Below, in pieces: positions 1 to 10,198 of a DNA stretch of 38,081 nt. Every line of letters begins with the position of its first letter. Positions within the stretch are counted from its first letter, which is position 1. Below the pieces are notes generated by a model. That model was not told the origin of the DNA, ran no database searches, and saw nothing but the letters and a program-made list of their open reading frames with translations. The translations under genes and the position numbers were made by a program. Source of the stretch: Hyphomicrobiales bacterium. GTDB taxonomy: Bacteria; Pseudomonadota; Alphaproteobacteria; Rhizobiales; Beijerinckiaceae. The stretch covers positions 1-38,081 of the forward strand of contig JAFBAK010000394.1 of assembly GCA_019247795.1 (NCBI GenBank), read 5' to 3'.

Positions 1-32
1 GCGAGGACCTGAGAGGTCATGGCGGGCTCGAC

Positions 33-1058
33 TCAACTTTGCCCCGGACGCATCACCTCGTCTTTCTGCCTCGGAGCCGCGGTGGGCGCCGCGCCCGAGC
101 GCAGCGGCGCCGCCTCGAGGCCCACCCGCTCCGCGACGATGTAAAGCGGGCGGCGTTTCACCTCGGCGAAAATGCGCCCGACATATTCGCCGATCATGCC
201 GAGCGACATGAGCTGAACACCGGCGAGCAGCGTCACTGCGACGATCAAGGTCGGGAAGCCTGGCGTCTTCACCCCAACGAAGAGGGCTTCGAGAACGAAG
301 TAGAGCGCCGTGATCACGGCGCCGACCGAGATCAGGAAACCGAGATACGTCCAGACGCGCAAGGGAACGGTGGTGAAGGAGGTGATGCCGTCCCAGGCAA
401 AATGCAGAAGCTTGCGATAATTGTAGCGGCTTTTGCCGTGCAGCCGCTCGCCGACCTCGAAAGGCACGGGGATCGATTTGAAGCCGATCCACGAATAGAG
501 GCCTTTGGAGAAGCGAGCGCGCTCGCCGAGAAGCCGCAGGGCTTCGACGGCCTTGCGATCGAAGAGCTGAAAGTCGCCGGCTTCTTCATATAGCTGGGTT
601 TCCCCGAGCCGCGCGAAGACGTGGTAGAAGAGCCGTGTGAACATACGCTTCAATGGCCCTTCATAGGTTCGGTCGCGGCGCTGTGCGTAGACGACGTCAT
701 GGCCCTCGCGCCAGCGCTTTGTGAATTCCGGAATGACCTCGGGCGGATGCTGGAGATCGGCATCCATGATGATGACGGCATCCCCATGCGCGGCATCGAG
801 CCCCGCCGCGATGGCGACCTCCTTGCCGAAGTTGCGCGAGAGCGAAAGGGCCCGCACACGGGGTTCGGCTGCATTGAGCCGCCTGATCTCGGACAGGCTC
901 TGATCGGCGCTGCCGTCGTCGACGAACAGGATCTCCCACTCCGCGGCCTCTTGCTCGAGCACGGGCGTGAGCATGGCAACGAGCGGAGCGAGATTCGCCG
1001 CCTCGTTGAAGACGGGGATGACAATCGAGAGTTGAGACGCCGTTCGCGCATCGCTCAT
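33..1058 (-). CDS. Family 2 glycosyltransferase, polyprenyl-phosphate sugar transferase type (GtrB/DPM1-like)
   Basis: The 341-residue product starts with a GT-A nucleotide-sugar binding fold (IVIPVFNEAANL near residue 12, DDGSADQS near 47, then the metal-binding MDADLQHPPEV near 97). It ends with two hydrophobic helices (about residues 235-260 and 270-295) before a basic, proline-rich tail. This order is typical of membrane-anchored transferases that load glucose, mannose or similar sugars onto undecaprenyl phosphate at the cytoplasmic face for surface glycan or lipid modification. The sugar cannot be told from sequence. The start codon at 1058 is the only ATG that keeps the full N-terminal strand; its ribosome binding site is weak. 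No flippase or glycan cluster is seen beside it. The family call is secure; the substrate is unknown. Confidence 0.9.
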   Translation of the reverse strand: MSDARTASQLSIVIPVFNEAANLAPLVAMLTPVLEQEAAEWEILFVDDGSADQSLSEIRRLNAAEPRVRALSLSRNFGKEVAIAAGLDAAHGDAVIIMDADLQHPPEVIPEFTKRWREGHDVVYAQRRDRTYEGPLKRMFTRLFYHVFARLGETQLYEEAGDFQLFDRKAVEALRLLGERARFSKGLYSWIGFKSIPVPFEVGERLHGKSRYNYRKLLHFAWDGITSFTTVPLRVWTYLGFLISVGAVITALYFVLEALFVGVKTPGFPTLIVAVTLLAGVQLMSLGMIGEYVGRIFAEVKRRPLYIVAERVGLEAAPLRSGAAPTAAPRQKDEVMRPGQS

Positions 1059-1151
1059 GCGCCGATCATGCCGGATTCGGTCAGAAATTTCGAGGGTGGC
1101 CTCAGCCGCCCTTACCGTTATGCTAAATCCGGCACGTGTCGCCGAGGGAGA

Positions 1152-1589
1152 ATGATGTCGGGACGCCTGTCGACCGGTTTGCTGTCAGGCTTGGCCGGCG
1201 CGATGCTCACGCTGGGGCTTTCGGCCGCTCTTGCCTTCACGGAAGGTGACCGCACCGAGAGCCGTGCCGTGATCGAGCAGCAAATCGATGCTTTCCGACG
1301 GGACGATGGCGCGACCGCCTTCTCCTTTGCCTCACCGGAACTGCGTGCGATCTTCCAAAGCCCCGAGCACTTCATGGCGATGGTGCGCAACGGCTATGCT
1401 CCGGTCTACCGGCCGAAGGCCTATAATTTCTCCGGCATGGCCGAAACGGCCGAGGGCCTCACCGCCACGCTGACGATCGAGGATGCTGACGGACAGGTTT
1501 GGACGGCGATCTACACACTCGAGAAACAGGCGGACGGATCCTGGAAGATCACGAGCTGCCATCTCCAGAAAGCCGCGGCCTCGACATGA
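1152..1589 (+). CDS. Small exported DUF4864-type protein
   Basis: The 145-residue protein has an N-terminal hydrophobic stretch (residues 8-28, ending in ALAF) that reads as a signal peptide or anchor. It is followed by an NTF2/SnoaL-like sequence with the pattern RAVIEQQIDAFRRDD...AFSFASPELRAIFQSPEHF, characteristic of DUF4864 proteins, and ends in a beta-rich part (WTAIYTLEKQADGSWKITSC). A GAGGGAG element lies directly before the paired ATG codons at 1152 and 1155; spacing favours the second, so the true start may be one codon later. It is divergent from the glycosyltransferase and convergent with trpE(G), whose stop is only 4 bases away. The role is unknown; the family fold binds small hydrophobic ligands or is structural. 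Confidence 0.8.
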   Translation: MMSGRLSTGLLSGLAGAMLTLGLSAALAFTEGDRTESRAVIEQQIDAFRRDDGATAFSFASPELRAIFQSPEHFMAMVRNGYAPVYRPKAYNFSGMAETAEGLTATLTIEDADGQVWTAIYTLEKQADGSWKITSCHLQKAAAST

Positions 1590-1593
1590 GGCC

Positions 1594-3807
1594 TCACTGC
1601 TCGACGCGCTCGCGCGCTCTCATTTTCCCTGCCGCAAACGAGCGATGCGCGAGCGCCATGCGCATCACATTCTCGACGATGGCGAGGCCGACCTCGCCTC
1701 CTAACGTCATGATCGACTCGGGGTGAAATTGCACCGCCGCGATCGGCAAGGATCGATGCTCGATCGCCATCACAACCCCGTCCTGTGTGCGCGCCGTCAC
1801 GTCGAAGAAGGACGGCAAGGTTGAGGGATCGACGACGAGCGAGTGATAACGCCCGACCGCAAACTCGCTCGGGAGCCCGGCAAAAAGCCCTTCACCTTCG
1901 GCGCGAATGCGTGACGGCTTGCCGTGCATTGGCACTTCGAGCTCGCGAAGAACGCCCCCATGCGCTTCGGCGATGCCTTGCAAACCGAGGCAGACACCGA
2001 AGAGCGGGATTGAGCGGGCGCAAGCAGCGGCGACCACGGACTTCATGTCAAAGTCCGAGGGGCGAGCGGGGCCCGGCGAGAGCACTACGAGTTCGGCGGG
2101 ATATTCGTCGAATACGTCGTTGGGCACCGGAGCCCGCAAGGTCGTCACGCGGGCGCCGCATTGGCGGAAATAGTCGGCGAGCGTGTGCACGAAACTGTCG
2201 TCGTGATCGATCAGCAGAAGATCGAGCGGCTCGCGTCGTGCAGAGGGACGCTTGGGCGGCGCGGCTTTCGAGGAAGCGCCGGCCTCTCTGATCGCGCTCA
2301 GCATGGCGGACGCTTTGAGGCGCGTCTCGCGTTCCTCCTCTTCAGGGTCGGAATCGGCGAGCAAGGTCGCTCCGGCTCTCACCTCGGCAATGCCGTCCTT
2401 GATGCGGATGGTACGCAAGGTGAGGCCGGTATTCAGGTCGCCGCTGAAATGCACCATGCCGATCGCCCCGCCATACCAGGCGCGCGCCGAACGTTCATAA
2501 TCTTCGATGAATTGCATGGCCCAGCGCTTCGGGGCACCGGTCACCGTGACCGCCCAGGCATGCGAAAGAAACCCGTCGAGCGCGTCCAGACCTTCGAGCA
2601 GGCGCCCCTCGATGTGATCCACCGTGTGGATCAGCCGTGAATACATCTCGATCTGGCGTCGCCCGATCATTCGCACCGAGCCGGGCTCACAGACGCGCGA
2701 TTTGTCGTTGCGATCCACGTCCGAGCACATGGTGAGCTCGGCCTCGTCCTTGGTCGAGTTCAAGAGCTTGCGTACCTGCTCGGCATCGGCGATGGCATCG
2801 CCGCCTCGGCTGATCGTGCCCGAGATGGGGCAGGTCTCGATGCGTCGGCCGCCTGTGACGCGCACGAACATCTCAGGCGAAGCTCCAACCAGATATTCAG
2901 CTTCGCCCAGATTGATCATGAACCCATAGGGCGCGGGATTGATTCGGGCCAAAGCGGTCGAAATGACGGAGGGGGGCGCCGCACAGCGCTCGAAGAAGGT
3001 CTGTCCCGGCACCACCTCGAAGAGATCGCCGCGCCTGAAGCGCGAAATCGCCTCGCGCACGATGCCGGCGTATTCGCCAGCCTTGTGATCGCACGGAGGT
3101 GGGTCGCCTTGTGCAAACCGGAAGGGCTCGACCGTTCCGCTTCGCTTCAATCCTTTGGTTGAGCGGCCCGCGATCTCGAATTCGTAAAAGAAGCGGGTCG
3201 CCTTTGCGGCATAATGATCGACGACGATGATTTCGTCGGGCAGGAAGAGCACGATATCGCGCTGGCCTTCTGGTCGGCGAAGGCGCTTTCGGATCGGATC
3301 GAACTGGAAGGCGAGATCGTAGCCGAAGGCGCCATAAAGGCCGAGATGCGCGCATTCGCCGTTGCCGAAAAAGGCGACGAGCGCCCGCACGGCCGAGAAC
3401 GCCGTGGGTTGGCGGATGCGTTCTTCCTCGGTGAAGCGCTCCTTCGGTTCGCGCACCTTGAGCGTGAGCGCGCCTTCGCGTCGCGCGAGGCGGTCGATCC
3501 AGTCGACGCCCGCCAAAGCCTCCGCGATGCCGGGCAGCAGGATCGCTCCGCGCTCGTTCAGTGCCGCGCACTCGACCTCGCGGCCACGTGCCGTGACGCT
3601 CAAGGGCGGATCGAGAAAAGCCACGTCCCAGCGTGTATAGCGGCCTGGATACTCGTAGTTCGAGGAGAACACCGCACCGAGCCGCTCATCGAGCGCCGCA
3701 CGGCAGTCGAAGACGGCGCGGACGCCGTCGCCCACGTCCTCTGCGGTGCGGTGCACCTTCACGCCGCCCTGCGTGGTGAAGGAGATTTCGCTCGAAGATT
3801 CACTCAT
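1594..3807 (-). CDS. trpE(G): Fused anthranilate synthase, TrpE plus TrpG domains
   Basis: The 737-residue protein converts chorismate and glutamine to anthranilate, the first step of tryptophan synthesis. The N-terminal 500 residues are the chorismate-binding TrpE unit ([24 protein letters not shown], then [18 protein letters not shown]). The last 200 are a class I glutamine amidotransferase with the catalytic cysteine in [17 protein letters not shown] and the His-Glu pair in [11 protein letters not shown]. One-polypeptide TrpE(G) is a rhizobial hallmark; most bacteria have separate subunits. Two ATGs lie 6 bases apart (3813 and 3807). GGAAGGA abuts the first, so the second has the proper spacing and is chosen. 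A short Trp-containing reading frame lies about 110 bases upstream, fitting attenuation control. Confidence 0.95.
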   Translation of the reverse strand: MSESSSEISFTTQGGVKVHRTAEDVGDGVRAVFDCRAALDERLGAVFSSNYEYPGRYTRWDVAFLDPPLSVTARGREVECAALNERGAILLPGIAEALAGVDWIDRLARREGALTLKVREPKERFTEEERIRQPTAFSAVRALVAFFGNGECAHLGLYGAFGYDLAFQFDPIRKRLRRPEGQRDIVLFLPDEIIVVDHYAAKATRFFYEFEIAGRSTKGLKRSGTVEPFRFAQGDPPPCDHKAGEYAGIVREAISRFRRGDLFEVVPGQTFFERCAAPPSVISTALARINPAPYGFMINLGEAEYLVGASPEMFVRVTGGRRIETCPISGTISRGGDAIADAEQVRKLLNSTKDEAELTMCSDVDRNDKSRVCEPGSVRMIGRRQIEMYSRLIHTVDHIEGRLLEGLDALDGFLSHAWAVTVTGAPKRWAMQFIEDYERSARAWYGGAIGMVHFSGDLNTGLTLRTIRIKDGIAEVRAGATLLADSDPEEEERETRLKASAMLSAIREAGASSKAAPPKRPSARREPLDLLLIDHDDSFVHTLADYFRQCGARVTTLRAPVPNDVFDEYPAELVVLSPGPARPSDFDMKSVVAAACARSIPLFGVCLGLQGIAEAHGGVLRELEVPMHGKPSRIRAEGEGLFAGLPSEFAVGRYHSLVVDPSTLPSFFDVTARTQDGVVMAIEHRSLPIAAVQFHPESIMTLGGEVGLAIVENVMRMALAHRSFAAGKMRARERVEQ

Positions 3808-3843
3808 GACCATTCCTTCCCGGCTTCGATCTCGCCTGAAGGA

Positions 3844-3955
3844 GCTGGCCGCGTCGGGATTTCACCTGAACCGCCGGAGCATCCTCCAGGCAGCCATTCC
3901 CGTTTCAATGCACGTCATCGGCAATCGGGATGGCCGGCCGCTTTGCGCGACCAGC
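3844..3955 (-). promoter_or_regulatory. Possible attenuator pairing upstream of trpE(G)
   Basis: On the coding strand the leader-peptide segment GCTGGTCGC (second Trp codon, plus-strand 3947-3955) can pair with GCGGCCAGC (plus-strand 3844-3852) over 9 positions, one of them G-U. A second, local stem, CTGGAG-GATG-CTCCGG, sits between them. Such mutually exclusive pairings near Trp codons are expected of an attenuator. I see no clear U-run, so a classical terminator is not shown. This is a suggestion from hand folding only. Confidence 0.3.
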
Positions 3956-3962
3956 GCCACAT
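3915..3962 (-). CDS. Candidate trp leader peptide (15 aa, two Trp codons)
   Basis: The frame reads MWRWSRKAAGHPDCR and stops about 110 bases before trpE(G). An AGGAAAGG sequence lies about 10 bases upstream of its ATG. An in-frame earlier ATG would add eight residues. Tryptophan makes up two of the first four codons in a region with no other gene, on the same strand as an anthranilate synthase gene. Control of trpE(G) by attenuation is established in Rhizobium meliloti, whose leader peptide carries consecutive Trp codons. Here the Trp codons are separated by one Arg, so the match is not exact. It is too short for normal gene calling. Confidence 0.45.
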   Translation of the reverse strand: MWRWSRKAAGHPDCR

Positions 3963-3982
3963 GTCGCCGTGACCTTTCCTGC

Positions 3983-4372
3983 TCATGGGGCCTGCTTAGC
4001 GCGGGAAAACGGGCGGAGCAAGTCGCTGTTTCGAGCTTTTCCTCGCGAAGATCGCGCCGTGTTCTTACCCGAAATCGTGGAATACTTGAGGATCGATGCC
4101 AAAAGGCCCGGGAAAGCTTGCTCGAGCTCGGGCCGCAAAGAAACGAAGCAGCGCGTCCCGTCGCCGCGATTGGAGATCACCCCGGCGAGCCGAAGCACCT
4201 TCATGTGATGGCTGAGCGTCGAGTTCGAGACGCAGGCATCAAAGCCGCTCCAGCCGCGTTCGCCGCCCGCTGCGAGCGCCTCGACGATGGAGAGCCGCAC
4301 CGGGTCGCTCAATGCGGCCAGCACTCTGGGAAGCGTGATTTCGTCACGCGCGGGGTGGCGGTATTGCCTCAT
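3983..4372 (-). CDS. ArsR-family winged-helix regulator
   Basis: The 129-residue protein has the ArsR/SmtB layout: ALSDPVRLSIVEALAAGG (helices 1-3), then the recognition helix in VSNSTLSHHMKVLRLAGVI, and the wing in RGDGTRCFVSL. A cysteine (DACVS) lies just before the recognition helix. It could be an electrophile- or redox-sensing residue, but no CxC metal site of the ArsR type is present. The start at 4372 is preferred to the ATG at 4402 because GGGGAAGA lies 6-7 bases before it and the upstream ATG would sit inside the dyad operator. The final 30 residues after FPGLLASILKY do not resemble the family and may be a run-on tail. It is divergent from an alkene reductase, which it probably represses. 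Confidence 0.88.
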   Translation of the reverse strand: MRQYRHPARDEITLPRVLAALSDPVRLSIVEALAAGGERGWSGFDACVSNSTLSHHMKVLRLAGVISNRGDGTRCFVSLRPELEQAFPGLLASILKYSTISGKNTARSSRGKARNSDLLRPFSRAKQAP

Positions 4373-4390
4373 CGCCGGTCTTCCCCTATA

Positions 4391-4409
4391 TTCGATGTTC
4401 ATCGAACAT
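4391..4409. promoter_or_regulatory. Dyad operator between arsR-type gene and alkene reductase gene
   Basis: ATGTTC-ATC-GAACAT (4395-4409) is a perfect inverted repeat, overlapped by TTCGAT-GTTC-ATCGAA (4391-4406). It lies about 20 bases upstream of the chosen regulator start and about 65 bases upstream of the alkene reductase start. A TATAGGGG element on the regulator side may be part of its -10 region. ArsR-type repressors bind such 12-2-12 or similar dyads in the shared promoter. The dyad is seen directly; the binding partner is inferred from position. Confidence 0.6.
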
Positions 4410-4474
4410 AGAACATTCTACCATCTCCGCTCTCCCTCCTCAACGCGCAATCGCGCAGTCGCGAGAAAATCGGC

Positions 4475-5542
4475 ATGTCCACGCTTTTCGATCCGATCGA
4501 CCTCGGTGACCTGAGGCTTGCGAACCGCATCCTCATGGCTCCCTTGACGCGCTGCCGCGCGAGCGGGGAGGGGCGCGTGCCGAACGCCATGATGCGCGAT
4601 TATTACGCGCAGCGCGCCTCGGCGGGCCTCATCCTTTCCGAAGCCACATCGGTGACGCCGATGGGCGTGGGATATCCACGAACCCCCGGCATCTGGTCGC
4701 GCGAGCAGATAGCCGGCTGGAAGGCGATCACCGAGGCCGTGCATCGCGCCCATGGCCGCATCGCCCTGCAGCTCTGGCATGTCGGGCGCATCTCCGACCC
4801 GATCTATCTTCATGGTGGCTTGCCGGTCGCACCGAGCCCAATCGCGGCCAAGGGTCATGTGAGCCAGATCCGGCCGCAGAAGCCTTTCGTTACGCCGCGT
4901 GCGCTTGCGACCGAAGAGATCGCGGGCGTCATCGAGGACTTTCGCAAGGGCGCCAAGAACGCGATGGAAGCCGGCTTTGACGCTGTCGAGATCCATGGCG
5001 CGAACGGCTACCTCCTCGACCAGTTTCTGCAGGACGGCTCGAACCGGCGGACGGACGCTTATGGCGGCTCGCTCGTCAACCGGGCGCGCTTGATGCTCGA
5101 AGTCACGGACGCGGTGATCGAGGTTTTCGGCGCCGGACGCGTCGGCATGCATCTCGCGCCGCGCCGCGATTCGAACGATATGGGCGACAGCGATCCGGCG
5201 GCGACCTTCGGCTATGTGGCGCGCGAGCTTGGGAAAAGACGGATCGCATTCATCTGCGCACGCGAATCGCTCTCCGAGCCGCGCTTGGGACCGCTCATAC
5301 GGCGCGAGTTCGGAGGCGCTTACATCGTGAACGAGGGCTTCACCCGGGAAACGGGCGAGCGCGCTCTTGCCACGGGCGAAGCTGACGCCGTCGCTTATGG
5401 CAAGCTCTTCCTTGCAAATCCCGACCTGCCGCGCCGCTTCATGCTCGACGCCCCCCTCAACGCCTGGAACGCCGAAAGCTTCTACGGTCCGGGGCCTGAA
5501 GGATATGTCGACTATCCCGAGCTCGCTGAAGCCGCGGAGTGA
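4475..5542 (+). CDS. Alkene reductase, Old Yellow Enzyme family (NemA-like)
   Basis: The 355-residue FMN enzyme of the N-ethylmaleimide reductase class reduces activated C=C bonds (maleimides, enones, nitro compounds) with NAD(P)H. Diagnostic pieces are IDLGDLRLANRILMAPLTR at the start, LQLWHVGRISDP (FMN and substrate loop), the catalytic pair in EIHGANGYLLDQFL near residue 175, DGSNRRTDAYGGS, and the phosphate-binding end AVAYGKLFLANPDLPRRF. Length matches the family. The gene stands alone downstream of an ArsR-type regulator and dyad operator, so induction by a reactive electrophile is likely (inference). The natural substrate is not known. Confidence 0.93.
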   Translation: MSTLFDPIDLGDLRLANRILMAPLTRCRASGEGRVPNAMMRDYYAQRASAGLILSEATSVTPMGVGYPRTPGIWSREQIAGWKAITEAVHRAHGRIALQLWHVGRISDPIYLHGGLPVAPSPIAAKGHVSQIRPQKPFVTPRALATEEIAGVIEDFRKGAKNAMEAGFDAVEIHGANGYLLDQFLQDGSNRRTDAYGGSLVNRARLMLEVTDAVIEVFGAGRVGMHLAPRRDSNDMGDSDPAATFGYVARELGKRRIAFICARESLSEPRLGPLIRREFGGAYIVNEGFTRETGERALATGEADAVAYGKLFLANPDLPRRFMLDAPLNAWNAESFYGPGPEGYVDYPELAEAAE

Positions 5543-5687
5543 GAGTATCGGACCCGCTCAAGACTGAGAACGCGGCTATCGCTCTGCCTCTACTCAGAAT
5601 CCGGGGTGGGAGGGCGGTGCCGAAGAAGACCGGACGCCGGCGCTATTTCCCGTCGCCCCACTCGCCGCGCTCGCGTCGCCTATCCAT

Positions 5688-7874
<2,187 letters not shown>

Positions 7875-8152
7875 GCGTTCGGCTTTCCGGCTTTCGCCCA
7901 CATCCGCGGTCGATCTTACGCCGTTTCGGCGCGATCGGCCACGTTGATTTGAAATGACGAATGTGCGGCAGAACCAGCCAACCGACAGCGCCCGAGCAGT
8001 TGGCGCCCTCACAGCCTCGATCAGATTTCATCGCTCCCAAACTGGCGGCTTCATATCGGACGGCGATTGTGAGCAGTCTGGTGTTGCTTATCGCACGGCT
8101 TGCCGTCTAATCGGCGCATGTCCGACTCGTTCCTGTCCGAGGCGTCCCCCTA

Positions 8153-9145
8153 GTGTCGGAGCTCGCAAGACGTGTCCTGCAAGGCGAGCGGGCAGCACTC
8201 GCGCGCGCCATCACGCTCGTCGAATCCTCGCGAGCCGATCATCGACGTGAGTCGCGTGCCCTCGTCGGAGAGGTCATGGCACATGCCGGCAAGGCGGTGC
8301 GCGTGGGCCTCACCGGCGTTCCGGGCGTCGGCAAATCGACGCTTATCGACCAGCTCGGCTCGAATCTCACGCGCGATGGCCACCATGTCGCGGTGCTCGC
8401 GGTGGATCCTTCATCGGCGCGCACCGGCGGGTCGATCCTCGGCGACAAAACCCGCATGGCGCGGCTCGCAGTCGACCGGAACGCCTTCATCCGTCCCTCG
8501 CCCGCGTCCGGCACACTGGGCGGCGTCGCGGCGCGCACGCGCGAGGCCATCTTGTTGTGCGAGGCGGCGGGATTTGATGTGATCCTCGTCGAGACCGTCG
8601 GTGTCGGTCAGTCGGAGACCGCGGTTGCCGATCTGACGGATGTTTTCGTCGTGCTTCTGCTCGGCGGTGCGGGCGACGAATTGCAGGGCCTGAAGAAAGG
8701 CGTTCTCGAGCTCGCCGACATTGTCGCAGTGAACAAGGCTGACGGGACCGGCGTAGCGCGTGCCGAGGCGGCGGCCAAGGAATACCAAGCCGCGCTCCAC
8801 ATTCTCGGCGCATCTTCAGACAATTGGAAGGTGCCCGTGCTCACCGTCTCAGGCATGGCGAATATCGGGCTTGACCGTCTTTGGGACACCATCCTCGCAC
8901 ACCGCCGCGCTGCCGAAGCGTCAGGGGAAGGGGAAGCGCGGCGCCGCACCCAGGACGTCAAATGGATGCACGCCCTGATCGAGGAACGCGCCACGTCCCG
9001 TTTGCGCGAGGATCCGGCGATCCGCGCAAGGCTTTCCGCGCTTGAGGCTGAGGTGGCGGCTTCTCGTCTCCTGCCGGCGGCGGCGGCCGACGAAATCGCC
9101 ATGATGCTGGAAGGCTCCGCCGGAGTGCCCAGTGTCACGCGATAG
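8153..9145 (+). CDS. meaB: MeaB/ArgK G-protein chaperone of methylmalonyl-CoA mutase
   Basis: The 330-residue G3E GTPase loads and protects adenosylcobalamin on methylmalonyl-CoA mutase. Motifs: Walker A GVPGVGKSTLID near residue 57, VDPSSARTGGSILGDKTRM (switch region), DVILVETVGVGQSE (Walker B and switch), and NKADGTG for base recognition. The C-terminal helix region ending in SVTR is the dimerisation part. A GTG at 8153 is used as start; the ribosome binding site is weak (GAGG at distance). The gene is head to head with the mutase across about 280 bases, so the pair can share a regulated promoter region. Confidence 0.95.
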   Translation: MSELARRVLQGERAALARAITLVESSRADHRRESRALVGEVMAHAGKAVRVGLTGVPGVGKSTLIDQLGSNLTRDGHHVAVLAVDPSSARTGGSILGDKTRMARLAVDRNAFIRPSPASGTLGGVAARTREAILLCEAAGFDVILVETVGVGQSETAVADLTDVFVVLLLGGAGDELQGLKKGVLELADIVAVNKADGTGVARAEAAAKEYQAALHILGASSDNWKVPVLTVSGMANIGLDRLWDTILAHRRAAEASGEGEARRRTQDVKWMHALIEERATSRLREDPAIRARLSALEAEVAASRLLPAAAADEIAMMLEGSAGVPSVTR

Positions 9146-9157
9146 GTGATCCGAGAC

Positions 9158-9429
9158 TCAGCGTAGGACGCGAGCCCGTATGCTTTTCATGGCATCGCAT
9201 GCGAGCTTTACCTTACCGTCGGCAAGCTCCCTATTCCCCAAAGCAAGAATCTTGAGCAGGGCAAGCGTCTCCTCCTTTTCTTCGTAGCGTTCCACATCCA
9301 GGAGAACCGCCTTGGCCTTGCCGTGAACAGTAATGACAAAAGGGTCCTGTCCCTTGGCGAGACCTCGTATCATCTCCGGGGCATGCGCCTTAGATAGCTG
9401 ATAGGTTTCACTCGCCTGGTCAATTTCAT
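9158..9429 (-). pseudogene. Frameshifted Phd/YefM-type antitoxin, no toxin partner
   Basis: The downstream frame reads KAHAPEMIRGLAKGQDPFVI then HGKAKAVLLDVERYEEKEET and LALLKILALGNRELADGKV, a clear Phd/YefM antitoxin. The family N-terminus (typically ...VKPISYLKAHAAE) is present but in another frame: ATG at 9429 reads MKLTRRVKPISYL and then hits a stop six codons later. Adding one base near 9391 joins the two frames into a normal-length antitoxin of about 90 residues. No RelE/ParE toxin follows; the next gene is the convergent end of meaB, 12 bases away. The intact downstream frame is open to 9586, so a protein with an unrelated N-terminus could in theory be made. A sequencing error is the other explanation. 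Confidence 0.75.
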
Positions 9430-9479
9430 GACAGTGCCTTTCGACCAGAATGTAGCTGCAAAGCCACGTGGACGACCCG

Positions 9480-9986
9480 CTAACCTTCTTCCCGGTTGCC
9501 GTTCCGAGGCTTGAACCGCGCTTTTCTCGGCCAGCGTGTCGGCCAAGTCCTGATGTGGGAGAACAGACCGTCGGCCGAGACCTCATCCTCGCCGGCCGGG
9601 ATGCGTCCCGCGGCCGAGACGCCCGCCTCGACGACCGTTTCGGGTCGCCCCGAGACGAGGGGGTGCCACCACGGGAGATCCTGGCCTCTCGCGACCAGGC
9701 GGTAGGCGCAAGTGGGCGGCAGCCATTTCAGCGTGCGAGCGAGCTCCGGCGAGAGCTGGATGCAATCCGGCACTTCGCGCTTGCGGTTCTTGTAGTCGCA
9801 ACAGCGGCAGCTTGCCTTGTCGAGCAGACGGCAGCCGACATCGGTCGTGTAGACGCGCCCGTCATCCTCGTCCTCAAGCTTGATGAGGCAGCATCGGCCG
9901 CAGCCGTCGCAGAGGCTTTCCCACTCCTCGCGCGTCATTTCCTCGAGCGTCTTGCGGCGCCAGAAGGGGGATTCAACCTGGCTCAT
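9480..9986 (-). CDS. YcgN-family cysteine cluster protein
   Basis: The 168-residue protein has the YcgN/UPF0260 (CxxCxxCC) signature: [19 protein letters not shown] near residue 25, then a second set in [20 protein letters not shown], and [26 protein letters not shown]. The cysteines suggest an iron-sulfur or zinc site, but no activity is established for the family. An AGGAAA element lies 6 bases before the ATG at 9986. The C-terminal 15 residues are basic. It is divergent from the penicillin-binding protein gene with 212 bases between. Confidence 0.88.
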   Translation of the reverse strand: MSQVESPFWRRKTLEEMTREEWESLCDGCGRCCLIKLEDEDDGRVYTTDVGCRLLDKASCRCCDYKNRKREVPDCIQLSPELARTLKWLPPTCAYRLVARGQDLPWWHPLVSGRPETVVEAGVSAAGRIPAGEDEVSADGLFSHIRTWPTRWPRKARFKPRNGNREEG

Positions 9987-10198
9987 CTTGATTTCCTACG
10001 GGCAATTGCCGCGTTCTGGCCATGACTTGATGGCATAAAGGCGGCGGCAGGGACCAAACCTTGTGATTGGCTCTTCTGCCTATATCCTCAGGATTATTCC
10101 CTTCCCCTGGTTTTGTCCCGATCACGTTGCTAAGTAGTCGTTTCTGTTGGTTTCGCGAGTGGCCCCGGCGCCGGGCTATCATCTAGGGACAGCACTCG

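Noticed and set aside
621-1151. N-terminal extension of the DUF4864 gene (open frame from 621)
   Set aside because: This part is antisense to the glycosyltransferase, and the signal peptide begins at 1152.
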